Source: Variovorax sp. J22G73 (GTDB taxonomy: Bacteria; Pseudomonadota; Gammaproteobacteria; Burkholderiales; Burkholderiaceae_C). From it: a DNA stretch of 64,000 bases. The DNA lies in assembly GCF_030317035.1 (NCBI RefSeq), contig NZ_JASZYK010000010.1:217578-281577 (forward strand), read 5' to 3'. Under the pieces are notes generated by a model. The model did no database searches. It saw only the letters and a list, made by a program, of their open reading frames with translations, and had not been told where the DNA came from. Positions 17,145-25,599 of the stretch are shown here, one piece after another. How positions within the stretch are numbered: position 1 is the stretch's first letter; each line of letters begins with the position of its first letter. The position numbers were made by a program, and so were the translations under genes.

Positions 17145-18353
17145 TTACAGGCCCAGGATCATCTTGGAGATGATGTTCTTCTGGATTTCATTGGAGCCGC
17201 CGAAGATCGACAGCTTGCGGTTGTTGAAGTAGCGCGAGGCGGCGGCCGATGCGTAGTCGGGGCCGAAGGTCTCGCCGGTGTAGCCGTCCTTCAGCGCCTC
17301 GGCCACGAACGGGCGGCCGTACACGCCCATGGCGCGGCGCGCGAGCGACGAGATTTCCTGGCGGATTTCGGTGCCGCGAATCTTCAGCATCGAGCTCTCC
17401 GCGCCCGGCACGCCGCCGCCGGCCACCGCCGCGATCACGCGCAGGTTGGTGGTCTTCATGTTCTCCAGGTCGATCTCCACGCGCGCCAGGCGCGCCGCGA
17501 AGGCCGGGTCTTCGGCCAGCGGCTTGCCGTTCTTGGTCTGCGAGGCGGCAATGCCCTTGAGCTGCTCGAGCGCGGCCACCGAGAAGCCCACGCCCGCGAT
17601 GTTGGTGCGCTCGTAGGTCAGCAGGTACTTGGCGCAGGTCCAGCCCTTGTTCTCTTCGCCCACCAGGTTCTCGGCGGGCACACGCACGTCGGAGAAGAAC
17701 ACCTCGTTCACTTCATGCTCGCCGTCGAGCGTGATGATCGGGCGCACTTCCACGCCGGGCGAGGTCATGTCGATCAGCAGGAAGCTGATGCCTTCCTGCT
17801 TCTTCGCCTCGCGGTTGGTGCGCACCAGGCAGAAGATCATGTTGGCGTGCTGGCCCAGCGTGGTCCAGGTCTTCTGGCCGTTCACGATGTAGTGGTCGCC
17901 CTGCGCGTCGATGCCGCGCACGGCCGACGTCTTCACCGCCGCCAGGTCGGAGCCCGCGCCGGGTTCGGAGTAGCCCTGGCACCACCAGTCGGCGCCGTTC
18001 AGGATGCGCGGCAGCCAGTGCTGCTTCTGCGCCTCGTTGCCGTACTTGATGAGCACCGGGCCGAGCATGTTCACGCCGAAGGGAACGATGCGCGGCGCGA
18101 AGGCCAGCGCGCACTCGTGTTCGAAGATGAACTTCTCCACCGCCGTCCAGCCCGGCCCGCCGTACTGCTCGGGCCAGTGGTTGGCCAGCCAGCCGCGCTC
18201 GTTCAGCGTGGCGTGCCACGCCTGCATGTCGGCCTTTTCCAGGATCTTGCCGCCGCGCACTTTCTCGGAAAGGCGCACCGGCAGCTTCGCCGCCAGGAAG
18301 GCGCGCACTTCGCCGCGGAAGGCTTCTTCTTCGGGTGTGAAGTTCAGGTCCAT
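17145..18353 (-). CDS. pimC: Acyl-CoA dehydrogenase, pimeloyl-CoA dehydrogenase large-subunit type
   Basis: The 402-residue protein starts MDLNFTPEEEAFRGEVRAFL, typical of the large subunit. FAD contacts lie in WWCQGYSEPGAGSDLA (about residue 130) and INGQKTWTT-like VNGQKTWTTLGQHANMIF. The C-terminal motif IFGGSNEIQKNII has Gly where medium-chain enzymes carry the catalytic Glu. The glutamate of LTYERTNIAG (near residue 245) aligns with the alternative base used by isovaleryl- and long-chain-type enzymes. A GAGGAG site supports the ATG at 18353. It is co-transcribed between the thiolase and the small-subunit gene and passes electrons to the EtfAB encoded downstream. Confidence 0.85.
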   Translation of the reverse strand: MDLNFTPEEEAFRGEVRAFLAAKLPVRLSEKVRGGKILEKADMQAWHATLNERGWLANHWPEQYGGPGWTAVEKFIFEHECALAFAPRIVPFGVNMLGPVLIKYGNEAQKQHWLPRILNGADWWCQGYSEPGAGSDLAAVKTSAVRGIDAQGDHYIVNGQKTWTTLGQHANMIFCLVRTNREAKKQEGISFLLIDMTSPGVEVRPIITLDGEHEVNEVFFSDVRVPAENLVGEENKGWTCAKYLLTYERTNIAGVGFSVAALEQLKGIAASQTKNGKPLAEDPAFAARLARVEIDLENMKTTNLRVIAAVAGGGVPGAESSMLKIRGTEIRQEISSLARRAMGVYGRPFVAEALKDGYTGETFGPDYASAAASRYFNNRKLSIFGGSNEIQKNIISKMILGL

Positions 18354-18363
18354 CGCGAACTCC

Positions 18364-19554
18364 TCAATAGATTTCGAACAGGCCCGCGGCACCCATGCCG
18401 CCGGCGATGCACATGGTGACCACGGCGTACTTGGCGCCGCGGCGCTTGCCTTCGATGAGCACGTGGCCCGTGAGGCGCGCGCCGGTCATGCCGAAGGGGT
18501 GGCCGATGGAGATCGCGCCGCCGTTCACGTTCAGGCGCTCCGACGGAATGCCCAGCTTGTCCTGGCAGTAGATCGACTGCGAGGCGAAGGCCTCGTTCAG
18601 CTCCCACAGGTCGATGTCGTCGACCGTGAGGCCGTGGCGCGCCAGCAGCTTGGGCACCGCGAACACCGGGCCGATGCCCATCTCGTCGGGCTCGCAGCCG
18701 GCCACGGCCAGGCCGCGGAACACGCCCAGCGGTTGCAGGTTGGCGCGCTCGGCGTCCTTGGCTTCCATCAGCACGCAGGCCGAGGCGCCATCGGACAGCT
18801 GCGAGGCGTTGCCGGCGGTGACGAACTTGTCTTCGCCCATCACCGGCTTGAGCTTGGCGAGCGCCTCGTAGGTGGTGCCGCGGCGGTTGCAGTTGTCTTC
18901 GGTGGCGGTGACTTCGCGGTGGGTGACTTCCTTCGTCTCCTTGTCGGTCACGGCCATGGTGGTGGTGCAGGCGACGATCTCGTCCTTGTAGCGCCCGGCG
19001 AGCTGGGCCTCTTCGGTCTTGCGCTGGCTCTCGGCCGAGAAGCGGTCCTGCGCCTCGCGGCTGATGTTGTAGCGCTTGGCGACGATGTCGGCCGTCTCGA
19101 TCATGGCCATGTACAGCGCGGGCTTGTGCTCGACGATCCACGGGTCCATGCCGTTGTCGCCGGCGTCCGTCGCGCTGCGGCTGCGGATCTGCGAGATGCT
19201 TTCCACGCCGCCCGCGATCATGGCCGGGGCGCCCTCGGCCACGATGCGGCCCGCCGCCATGGCGATGGCCTGCAGGCCCGAGGCGCAGAAGCGGTTCACC
19301 GTGGTGCCGGCGATGCTGATCGGCAGGCCCGCGCGGATGATGCTCTGGCGCGCGATGTTGCGCCCCGTGGTGCCCTCGGGGTAGCCGCAGCCGAGGATGG
19401 CGTCCTCGATGAGCGCGGGGTCCAGGCCCGAGCGCTCGACCGCCGCCTTCACGGCGAAGGCCGCCAGCGTGGCGCCGGAGGTGATGTTGAATTCGCCGCG
19501 GTGCGCCTTGGTCAGCGGGGTGCGGGCGGTGGAAACGATGACGGCTTCACGCAT
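18364..19554 (-). CDS. Acetyl-CoA acyltransferase (thiolase)
   Basis: The 396-residue thiolase opens MREAVIVSTARTPLTKAHRG. The nucleophilic cysteine is in TVNRFCASGLQAIAMAA (about residue 90). NEAFASQ, the histidine of NGGAISIGHPFGMTGAR (about residue 350) and the second cysteine of CIAGGMGAAGL complete the active site. It cleaves 3-ketoacyl-CoA to acetyl-CoA and a shortened acyl-CoA. Its gene follows the FadB-like gene by 14 bases and is followed 10 bases later by the dehydrogenase pair, so it would close each beta-oxidation round. It corresponds in order to pimB. Confidence 0.93.
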   Translation of the reverse strand: MREAVIVSTARTPLTKAHRGEFNITSGATLAAFAVKAAVERSGLDPALIEDAILGCGYPEGTTGRNIARQSIIRAGLPISIAGTTVNRFCASGLQAIAMAAGRIVAEGAPAMIAGGVESISQIRSRSATDAGDNGMDPWIVEHKPALYMAMIETADIVAKRYNISREAQDRFSAESQRKTEEAQLAGRYKDEIVACTTTMAVTDKETKEVTHREVTATEDNCNRRGTTYEALAKLKPVMGEDKFVTAGNASQLSDGASACVLMEAKDAERANLQPLGVFRGLAVAGCEPDEMGIGPVFAVPKLLARHGLTVDDIDLWELNEAFASQSIYCQDKLGIPSERLNVNGGAISIGHPFGMTGARLTGHVLIEGKRRGAKYAVVTMCIAGGMGAAGLFEIY

Positions 19555-19568
19555 GGGAGTGCTCCTGT

Positions 19569-21704
19569 TTATTCGGATTGGTTCAAGCTCGAGAAATCGG
19601 CGCCGCGTTCGACCAGCTGCACCAGCAGCGGCGACGGCTTCCAGAAGACCGGGTCTTCCTTCGCGAACTCGCGGATGTCGGCCAGCACCTTCGGCAGGCC
19701 CACGGTGTCGGCGTACTTCATCGGGCCGCCGCGGTGGCGCGGGAAGCCGTAGCCGTACAGGAAGGTCACGTCCACGTCGAGCGGGCGCAATGCAATGCGC
19801 TGCAGCACCACGTTGGCGCCCTCGTTGACCATGGCGGCCATGTAGCGGCGCATGATTTCTTCTTCGGTGAACTGGCGCGGCACGATGCCCGCGCGTGCGC
19901 GCTCGGCGTCGATGATGGCCAGCACCTCGGGGTCGGGCTGGCCTGCGCGGGCGCCTTCGGGGTACAGGTAGTAGCCGCGCTGGGTCTTCTGGCCGAACCA
20001 GCCGCGCTCGCAGATGCGGTCGGCAATCTGCACGTAGCGCGCCTGCGGGTCGCGCGTGGCGGCCTTGCGCTTGCGCGTGGCCCAGCCGATGTCGCCGCCG
20101 GCCAGGTCCGACACCTGGAACGGGCCCATGGGGTAGCCGAAGTTGCGCACCGCCGCGTCGATGTCGTAGGGCGAGGCGCCGTCTTCCATCATGTGGTCGG
20201 CCGCCTGGCGGTACACGGCCAGGATGCGGTTGCCGATGAAGCCGTCGCACACGCCGGCGCGCACCGGCACCTTCCTGAGCTTCTTCGCGAGGTCGAAGCC
20301 GGTGGCCACCACGTCGGCGCTCACCTTGGCGGGCACCACGATCTCGAGCAGCTTCATGATGTTGGCCGGCGAGAAGAAGTGCAGGCCCACCACGTCCTGC
20401 GGGCGCGAGATGCTGGCCGCGATCTCGTCGATGTCCAGGTACGAGGTGTTGGTGGCCAGCACGGCGCCCTGCTTGCACACGCGGTCGAGCTCGGCGAACA
20501 CGGCCTTCTTCACGGCCATGTCCTCGAACACCGCTTCCACCACGATGTCGGCGTTGGCCAGGGCGTCGTAGTGCGTGGAGCCGTTGAAGCGCGCCATCAC
20601 CGCGGCCTTGGCCTCTTCGGTGAGGCGGCCCTTCTTGATGAGGCCGTCGTACACCTTCTCGACGTTGGCGCGGCCGCGCGCGAGCTGGGTGTCGTCGCGC
20701 TCGATCATGGTCACGGGCATGCCCGCGTCCAGCATGGCCACGGCAATGCCGGCGCCCATGGTGCCGCCGCCGACGATGCCGGCCGACGCGAGCGGGCGCG
20801 GGCTGGCCGACCTGGTCTCGGGCGCCTTCAGCACCTCGCGCTCGGCGAAGAAGGCGTGGATCAGGCCGGCGCGCTGCGGGCTGTCGATGCACTGCAGGAA
20901 CAGCTTGCGCTCCAGCACCATGCCTTCGTCGAAGGGCAGCGAGAGCGCGCCTTCGACCGCTTCGATGATCTTCATCGGCGAGAACAGGCCGCGGCTCCTC
21001 CTGGCGGTGTCGGCGCGCGCGGCCTCCAGGGCGGCGCGGCTGGCTTCGGTGTCGGCCAGGCCGGCGGCTTCGCGCGTGCGGCGCACCGGGGCGTTGGCGC
21101 CCACCAGCTCCTGCGCGTAGGCGAGGCCTTCGGCGCGCGCGTCGGCGTCGGTGGCCAGGCGGTCGACGAGGCCGAGCGACAGCGCTTCCTTCGCGCCCGC
21201 GTGGCGGCCGCTCAGCATCAGTTCCAGCGCGGGCTTCACGCCGATCAGGCGCGGTGCGCGCTGCGTACCGCCCGAGCCGGGCAGCAGGCCCAGCGCCACT
21301 TCGGGCAGGCCCAGCTTGGCGGTGGGCGAGGCCAGGCGGTAGTGGGCCGACAGCGCCACTTCGAGCCCGCCGCCGAGCGCGGCGCCGTGGATGGCGGCGA
21401 CCACCGGCTTGGTGCAGTTCTCGATCTTCAGGCAGGCCTCGGGCAGCGAGGGCGCCTGCGGCGGCTTGCCGAACTCGCGGATGTCCGCGCCGGCGATGAA
21501 GTTGCGGCCCGCGCCGACGATCAGCACCGCCTTGGCGGCGCTGTCGGCTTCGGCCGCGTCGATGGCGGCCACCAGGCCGCGGCGCACGTCCACGCCCAGG
21601 GCGTTGACGGGCGGGTTGTCGATGGTCACCACGAACACGTCGCCATGACGCTCGAAGGTGACGGGACCGGAAGACGTGGAAGGGCTTGGGTTTGGTGTGG
21701 CCAT
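19569..21704 (-). CDS. Bifunctional enoyl-CoA hydratase / 3-hydroxyacyl-CoA dehydrogenase (FadB/PimF-like)
   Basis: The 711-residue fusion has an N-terminal crotonase domain with both catalytic glutamates in place (LGGGLEVALSAH near residue 105, LPEVALGLLPGSGG near 130). A linker is followed by an NAD-binding dehydrogenase domain (AGIVGGGTMGAGIAVAM near 305, NTSYLDIDE, catalytic His in GLHFFSPANIMKLLEIV near 440) and two C-terminal helical domains ending in YGYGFPRHRGGPM. It performs hydration and NAD-dependent oxidation in beta-oxidation. The first gene of the cluster, it lies divergent from the LysR gene and matches pimF in order. The ATG ahead of ATPNPSPS fits a family-length start. Confidence 0.93.
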   Translation of the reverse strand: MATPNPSPSTSSGPVTFERHGDVFVVTIDNPPVNALGVDVRRGLVAAIDAAEADSAAKAVLIVGAGRNFIAGADIREFGKPPQAPSLPEACLKIENCTKPVVAAIHGAALGGGLEVALSAHYRLASPTAKLGLPEVALGLLPGSGGTQRAPRLIGVKPALELMLSGRHAGAKEALSLGLVDRLATDADARAEGLAYAQELVGANAPVRRTREAAGLADTEASRAALEAARADTARRSRGLFSPMKIIEAVEGALSLPFDEGMVLERKLFLQCIDSPQRAGLIHAFFAEREVLKAPETRSASPRPLASAGIVGGGTMGAGIAVAMLDAGMPVTMIERDDTQLARGRANVEKVYDGLIKKGRLTEEAKAAVMARFNGSTHYDALANADIVVEAVFEDMAVKKAVFAELDRVCKQGAVLATNTSYLDIDEIAASISRPQDVVGLHFFSPANIMKLLEIVVPAKVSADVVATGFDLAKKLRKVPVRAGVCDGFIGNRILAVYRQAADHMMEDGASPYDIDAAVRNFGYPMGPFQVSDLAGGDIGWATRKRKAATRDPQARYVQIADRICERGWFGQKTQRGYYLYPEGARAGQPDPEVLAIIDAERARAGIVPRQFTEEEIMRRYMAAMVNEGANVVLQRIALRPLDVDVTFLYGYGFPRHRGGPMKYADTVGLPKVLADIREFAKEDPVFWKPSPLLVQLVERGADFSSLNQSE

Positions 21705-21794
21705 GTGCTTGTCTCTTGCGTGGCGGGTACCGGCGAACGCGCGGACCCGGAGGCTCTGGGGGGTGAACCCCGCATTCTTTGCCCGCAGCGCCGC

Positions 21795-21842
21795 TTTGAC
21801 AATTGCATAGCCGGTTGACAGACTGTCAAAGAATTTTTGACA
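21795..21842. promoter_or_regulatory. Cluster of TTGACA half-sites in the FadB-like/LysR divergent promoter
   Basis: Within 48 bases there are three forward TTGACA copies (21796, 21815, 21837). The middle one forms an inverted repeat TTGACA-GAC-TGTCAA at 21815-21829. Such dyads between a LysR gene and its divergent target operon are typical LysR operators, and the TTGACA words could also serve as -35 elements in either direction. The binding function is inferred. Confidence 0.55.
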
Positions 21843-21853
21843 CAATCGCCCGC

Positions 21854-22774
21854 ATGGACCTGCAATCGCTCACCCTGCTGGTGGAAATACTCGATGCGGG
21901 CAACCTGAGCGCGGCGGCCCGCCGGCTCAAGATGACCCGCGCCAACCTCAGCTACCACCTGAACCAGCTGGAGCGCTCGGTGGGCGCGCAGCTGGTGCGC
22001 CGCACCACCCGGCGCGCCGAGCCCACCGAGATCGGCCTGCGGCTGTACCAGCACGGCGTGGCCATCCAGGGCGAACTGCTGGCCGCGCGCGAGTCGGTCA
22101 CCGAGCTGGGCCAGGGCCTGCACGGCCGCGTGCGACTGAGCGTGCCCAGCGGCTACGGCCAGCTGGTGATGGCCGACTGGCTCATCGACTTCAAGCGGCA
22201 ATACCCCGGCATCGTGCTCGACGTGGTGTTCGAGAACCGCATCGAAGACCTGCTGCGCGACGAGGTCGACATCGCCATCCGCGTGATTCCCGAGCCGCCG
22301 CAGAACCTGGTGGCGCGCGAGATGGGCCCGGTGCGCTACGTGGCCTGCGCATCGACCGACTACGCGGCGAGGAACCCGCTGCCGGTGCAGCTCGACGCGC
22401 TGCAGGGCGCGCCGGTGGTCACGGCGGCCGTCATCGGGCGGCAGCTGCGCGTGTCGGCGTACCAGGGTGAAACCCGGCGCGAGGTGATCCTGGAGCCGAC
22501 GCTCATTTCAGAAAACTTCCTGTTCCTGCGCCAGGCCATCCTGGCGGGCCTGGGCATCGGGCTGGTGCCCGACTACGTGGTGCAGGAAGACGTGCGCAAG
22601 GGCGACGTGGTGACCACGCTGGACGACTGGCGCCTGAGCATCTTCGGCACGCAGATGTTCATGCTGTACATGCCCAACCGCCAGCACACGCGGGCGATCA
22701 GGACGTTCATCGATTTCGTGCTGGAGCGGGTGAGGGTGCCCGCGCCCGAAGCCGCCCCGGTCCAGGCGGCCTGA
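21854..22774 (+). CDS. LysR-family transcriptional regulator of the acyl-CoA cluster
   Basis: The 306-residue LysR protein has a winged helix-turn-helix at residues about 1-60 (LVEILDAGNLSAAARRLKMTRANLSYHLNQLE) and a substrate-binding effector domain from residue 90 (VRLSVPSGYGQLVMADWL). The ATG at 21854 gives the usual LysR N-terminus; extra upstream codons (from 21803) lie in the promoter region. It is divergent from the FadB-like gene, so it most likely activates or represses the catabolic cluster in response to a CoA ester or free acid. A CACAAT word 7 bases before the ATG could be a -10 box, which would make the mRNA nearly leaderless. Confidence 0.9.
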   Translation: MDLQSLTLLVEILDAGNLSAAARRLKMTRANLSYHLNQLERSVGAQLVRRTTRRAEPTEIGLRLYQHGVAIQGELLAARESVTELGQGLHGRVRLSVPSGYGQLVMADWLIDFKRQYPGIVLDVVFENRIEDLLRDEVDIAIRVIPEPPQNLVAREMGPVRYVACASTDYAARNPLPVQLDALQGAPVVTAAVIGRQLRVSAYQGETRREVILEPTLISENFLFLRQAILAGLGIGLVPDYVVQEDVRKGDVVTTLDDWRLSIFGTQMFMLYMPNRQHTRAIRTFIDFVLERVRVPAPEAAPVQAA

Positions 22775-22784
22775 CTTTCCTTGC

Positions 22785-24281
22785 CTACGCGCGCCGGTCG
22801 AGGCCGCTCGTCTCGTAGTACCGCGCCTTGTCGTCGTACATCGCCCGGTCCGCGCGCTGCAGCGCCGACTCCAGCGACTCCCCCGCGTTGCACGTCGCCA
22901 GCCCGATCGCCAGGCTCAGCGCGTGGCCGCTCTGGCCTGCGTGGAACTGGTTGTTCATTTCCAGCAGCGTGAGGATGCGCTCGCGCATCGCCTCGGCGCC
23001 GCGCTCGTCCGTGAGCGGCAGCAGCACGGCGAACTCGTCGCCGCCGATGCGCGCGGGCCAGGCCGGCGGGTCGACGGCCTTGTCGAGCACCTCGCCCATG
23101 CGGCGCAGCAACGAGTCGCCGGCGGCGTGGCCTTCGTGGTCGTTCAGCTGCTTCAGGCCGTTCAGGTCGATGGCCACGATCGACACCGGCCACGGGCCCT
23201 TGCGCGACAGGCGGTTGAGCTCCTCGCTGTAGTAGGTGCGGTTGCACAGCTGGGTGAGCACGTCGTGCTTGCCCAGGTACTCGAGGTAGGCCTCGGCCTT
23301 CTTGCGCGCGGTGATGTCCACCAGCGACACCAGCACCAGGTCCCAGGTGTCGAGCCGGTCGTCCTGCACCGCGAACTGCATGTGGATGTTCAGCACCTCG
23401 CCCGACAGCGAATAGTTGAGCACTTCGCGGTGCTGCACGGTCTTGCCGTTCCACAGGTCCTGCAGCTGCTCGGCGAACGACTCGCGCATCTCGTCGCGGA
23501 AGATGCGCGACAGGTTGCCCAGCAGCGTGCCGAGGTCGGGCGCGCCGAACATGCGCAGGGTCTCGTGGTTCACGTCGACCACGCGAATTTCCTGCATGCA
23601 GCGCGTGACGAACTCGGGGTGCACCTTGATGAAGGTGGCGAAGTCGGTGATGCCGCGCGCGCGAATGCTCTGCATCAGCGTGCGCACGGCGCTGAAGTCT
23701 TCCACCCATAGCGAGACCGGCGAGCGGTCGAACAGGCTGCGCGCGTAGGTGGCGCTTTCGTCGCGCAGGCGCTGCGCGGCCACGCGCTCGGTGATGTCGT
23801 CGAGCGACACCAGCACGCGGTCCCAGCTGTGTTCGTGGCCGGGCAGCACGCGGGCGCGCACGCGCACGTCGAGCCGGCGGCCGTCGAGCGCGTAGTTGAC
23901 GGTTTCGCTCTCGAAGGTGAGCTCACCGCGCCACAGGCGGTCGAGCTCGTGCACCACGGTGGCCGACATGTCGCCGCGGAACACGCGGTCGAGCGCGCCG
24001 AGCAAGATCTCCTGGCTGTCGGCGGCGAAGAGCTTCAGCGTGTGCTGGTTGACGCGCAGCACCTTCAGCAGCGCCATGCAGCCGCTGACGCGGGCCGGGT
24101 CTTCGGCCAGGTAGGCGACCAGGTCGGTCACGCCTTCGGCGCGCCAGCCGTCGAGCTTGCGCTTGAGCTCGCTGTAGTCCTCGAGCCAGAGGGAGACGGG
24201 CGCCAGGTCGAACATGGCGTCGAGGTCGCCGCTGTGAGGGGAAGCAAGAGAGACGCCGGGCGCGGCTGCGGGCTGGACCAT
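22785..24281 (-). CDS. Diguanylate cyclase with two tandem PAS domains
   Basis: The 498-residue protein has two clearly duplicated PAS-like sensor domains (about residues 20-155 and 170-320), each opening with PVSLW(L/V)ED and closing with VLVSL(D/V)DIT. A GGDEF domain follows (DVLTQLCNRTYYSEEL near 330, IDLNGLKQLNDHEGH, RIGGDEFAVLLP near 415). GGDEF is intact, so it should make cyclic di-GMP from GTP. The RxxD inhibitory site five residues before it is absent, so product inhibition through that site is unlikely. No membrane segment is visible, hence it is probably a cytosolic sensor. It is convergent with the LysR gene. Confidence 0.9.
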   Translation of the reverse strand: MVQPAAAPGVSLASPHSGDLDAMFDLAPVSLWLEDYSELKRKLDGWRAEGVTDLVAYLAEDPARVSGCMALLKVLRVNQHTLKLFAADSQEILLGALDRVFRGDMSATVVHELDRLWRGELTFESETVNYALDGRRLDVRVRARVLPGHEHSWDRVLVSLDDITERVAAQRLRDESATYARSLFDRSPVSLWVEDFSAVRTLMQSIRARGITDFATFIKVHPEFVTRCMQEIRVVDVNHETLRMFGAPDLGTLLGNLSRIFRDEMRESFAEQLQDLWNGKTVQHREVLNYSLSGEVLNIHMQFAVQDDRLDTWDLVLVSLVDITARKKAEAYLEYLGKHDVLTQLCNRTYYSEELNRLSRKGPWPVSIVAIDLNGLKQLNDHEGHAAGDSLLRRMGEVLDKAVDPPAWPARIGGDEFAVLLPLTDERGAEAMRERILTLLEMNNQFHAGQSGHALSLAIGLATCNAGESLESALQRADRAMYDDKARYYETSGLDRRA

Positions 24282-24426
24282 CGATGAGCTTTCAGAAAAG
24301 CGGCTGCAGCCATGGCTGCCGAGTGCCGGCGAACTGGAGCCTTAATTATTACCCGCGTGCTTACATCTTGTGATGCGCGAGCACCACGCGGCGCGCCCTG
24401 GGCAGCACGGATTCATCACCGGTGCC

Positions 24427-25035
24427 TCAGCGGCTGTACAGGCCCACCACGCTCTGCCCACCCAGCGCACGGCCCTTGAGCGCGGCCACCAGCGCGTCGC
24501 GACCCAGGCCGGCCGGCAGCGCGCCGGGGGCCAGGTCGGTGGCGACCACCGTCATCACGTAGTGGTGCGGCCGGTCGCCCACCGGCGGGCACATGCCGCG
24601 GTAGGCGGGCGCGCCGGCCACGTTCGGGCCCATGGTGAAGTTGAAGTTGGAGCCCGCCTGGCCCTCGCCCGCCTTCAACTCGCCGCGGTCGGCCGCGATG
24701 TTGTAGGCCACCCAGTGCGACACGCCCAGGCCGGCCGCGCCGTCCGGGTCGAAGATCAACACGGCAACCGACCTGGTCTTGGCCGGCAGGTTGCTCCAGG
24801 CCACGGGCGGCGACACGTTCTTGCCGCCGCATTCGCCGGCACCGGCGTGCTCGGCCGGGATCACGCCGTTGTCGGCGAAGGCGCTGGAGCTGACCCGCAT
24901 GCCGGTGTAGGCCTTGCCGCCGGGGCCGCTGTTGGCTGCGCCGGACATGCCGGTGCAGCCCGCCACGAGGCCCATGACGCCCGCGAAGGCGAGCGCCGCT
25001 GCCGGCAGGGCGAATGAGTGAAGCTTGTTGCGCAT
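24427..25035 (-). CDS. YbhB/YbcL (PEBP, Raf-kinase-inhibitor-like) lipoprotein
   Basis: The 202-residue protein has a lipoprotein signal (LHSFALPAAALAF, lipobox LVAGC, cysteine near residue 26) followed by a phosphatidylethanolamine-binding-protein fold. Family motifs include IPAEHAGAGECGGKNVSPPVAWSNLP, the anion-site segment LIFDPDGAAGLGVSHWVAYNI and the CPPVGDRPHHY loop with two histidines. Bacterial members bind small anions or phospholipids, with no settled role. The start at 25035 gives a proper signal peptide. The Rieske gene lies 25 bases upstream on the same strand, so the two may be co-transcribed. Confidence 0.88.
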   Translation of the reverse strand: MRNKLHSFALPAAALAFAGVMGLVAGCTGMSGAANSGPGGKAYTGMRVSSSAFADNGVIPAEHAGAGECGGKNVSPPVAWSNLPAKTRSVAVLIFDPDGAAGLGVSHWVAYNIAADRGELKAGEGQAGSNFNFTMGPNVAGAPAYRGMCPPVGDRPHHYVMTVVATDLAPGALPAGLGRDALVAALKGRALGGQSVVGLYSR

Positions 25036-25060
25036 GGAATCTCCTGGAAAGGTTGTCTCT

Positions 25061-25444
25061 CTATCCGGCGTGGCCGAGCCACACGCTGCCGTCGGTCTTT
25101 TCGTGCACCGCCAGCGGCGTGAGCCGCGCGCCGCGGCAGGGGCCGCCCACACACTTGCCCGTGTCGGGCTCGAAGATGGCGCCGTGCCGCGCGCACATCA
25201 GGAAGCGCCCCGAGCTTTCGAGCACCTGGCCCTCGAAGTCGAGCGGGCCGCCGGCATGGGGGCACTGGTTGAGGTACGCGTACACGCCGCCCTGCCAGCG
25301 CACCGCGAAGGCGGGCACGCCGTCGGGCGCGGTGAACTTGCTTGCGAGGCCATCGCTGGAGAGCGTGGTGGCAATCTGCTGGCGGGCGGGGTCGGAGGCG
25401 CCGTGATCGGGCGTAGGGGCGGGCGCTGTGAAGTCGTCGGTCAT
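25061..25444 (-). CDS. Rieske [2Fe-2S] domain protein
   Basis: The 127-residue soluble ferredoxin-like protein carries both Rieske cluster boxes, CPHAGGPLDFEG (about residue 67, the C-x-H half) and CARHGAIF (about residue 88, C-x-x-H), each supplying one Cys and one His ligand. There is no signal peptide or membrane anchor, so it is a cytosolic electron carrier or a regulatory domain. No oxygenase is encoded nearby. It is divergent from the SOS-boxed DNA-repair operon and shares a 155-base intergenic region with it. Confidence 0.9.
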   Translation of the reverse strand: MTDDFTAPAPTPDHGASDPARQQIATTLSSDGLASKFTAPDGVPAFAVRWQGGVYAYLNQCPHAGGPLDFEGQVLESSGRFLMCARHGAIFEPDTGKCVGGPCRGARLTPLAVHEKTDGSVWLGHAG

Positions 25445-25561
25445 CTGCCAGCGAGGGTAGCCAAGGTTGCCAGGGGGCGCAACGCGCGGTGGCGCGCTTA
25501 CAAATCGCTGCCAGATAGCGCTTGCCTGAAGCCGTTTTCGCGAGACGGTGGCAGTTTAAAG

Positions 25562-25577
25562 CTGTATATTCATACAG
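25562..25577. promoter_or_regulatory. LexA (SOS) box
   Basis: CTGTATATTCATACAG fits the gamma/betaproteobacterial LexA consensus CTGT-N8-ACAG exactly, with an AT-rich core. It lies 22 bases before the GTG start of the radical SAM gene and within the likely promoter, so LexA binding would block initiation until DNA damage. This is direct sequence evidence for SOS control of the repair operon. Confidence 0.88.
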
Positions 25578-25599
25578 TATTTTCTCTTCCAAGGCTCCC

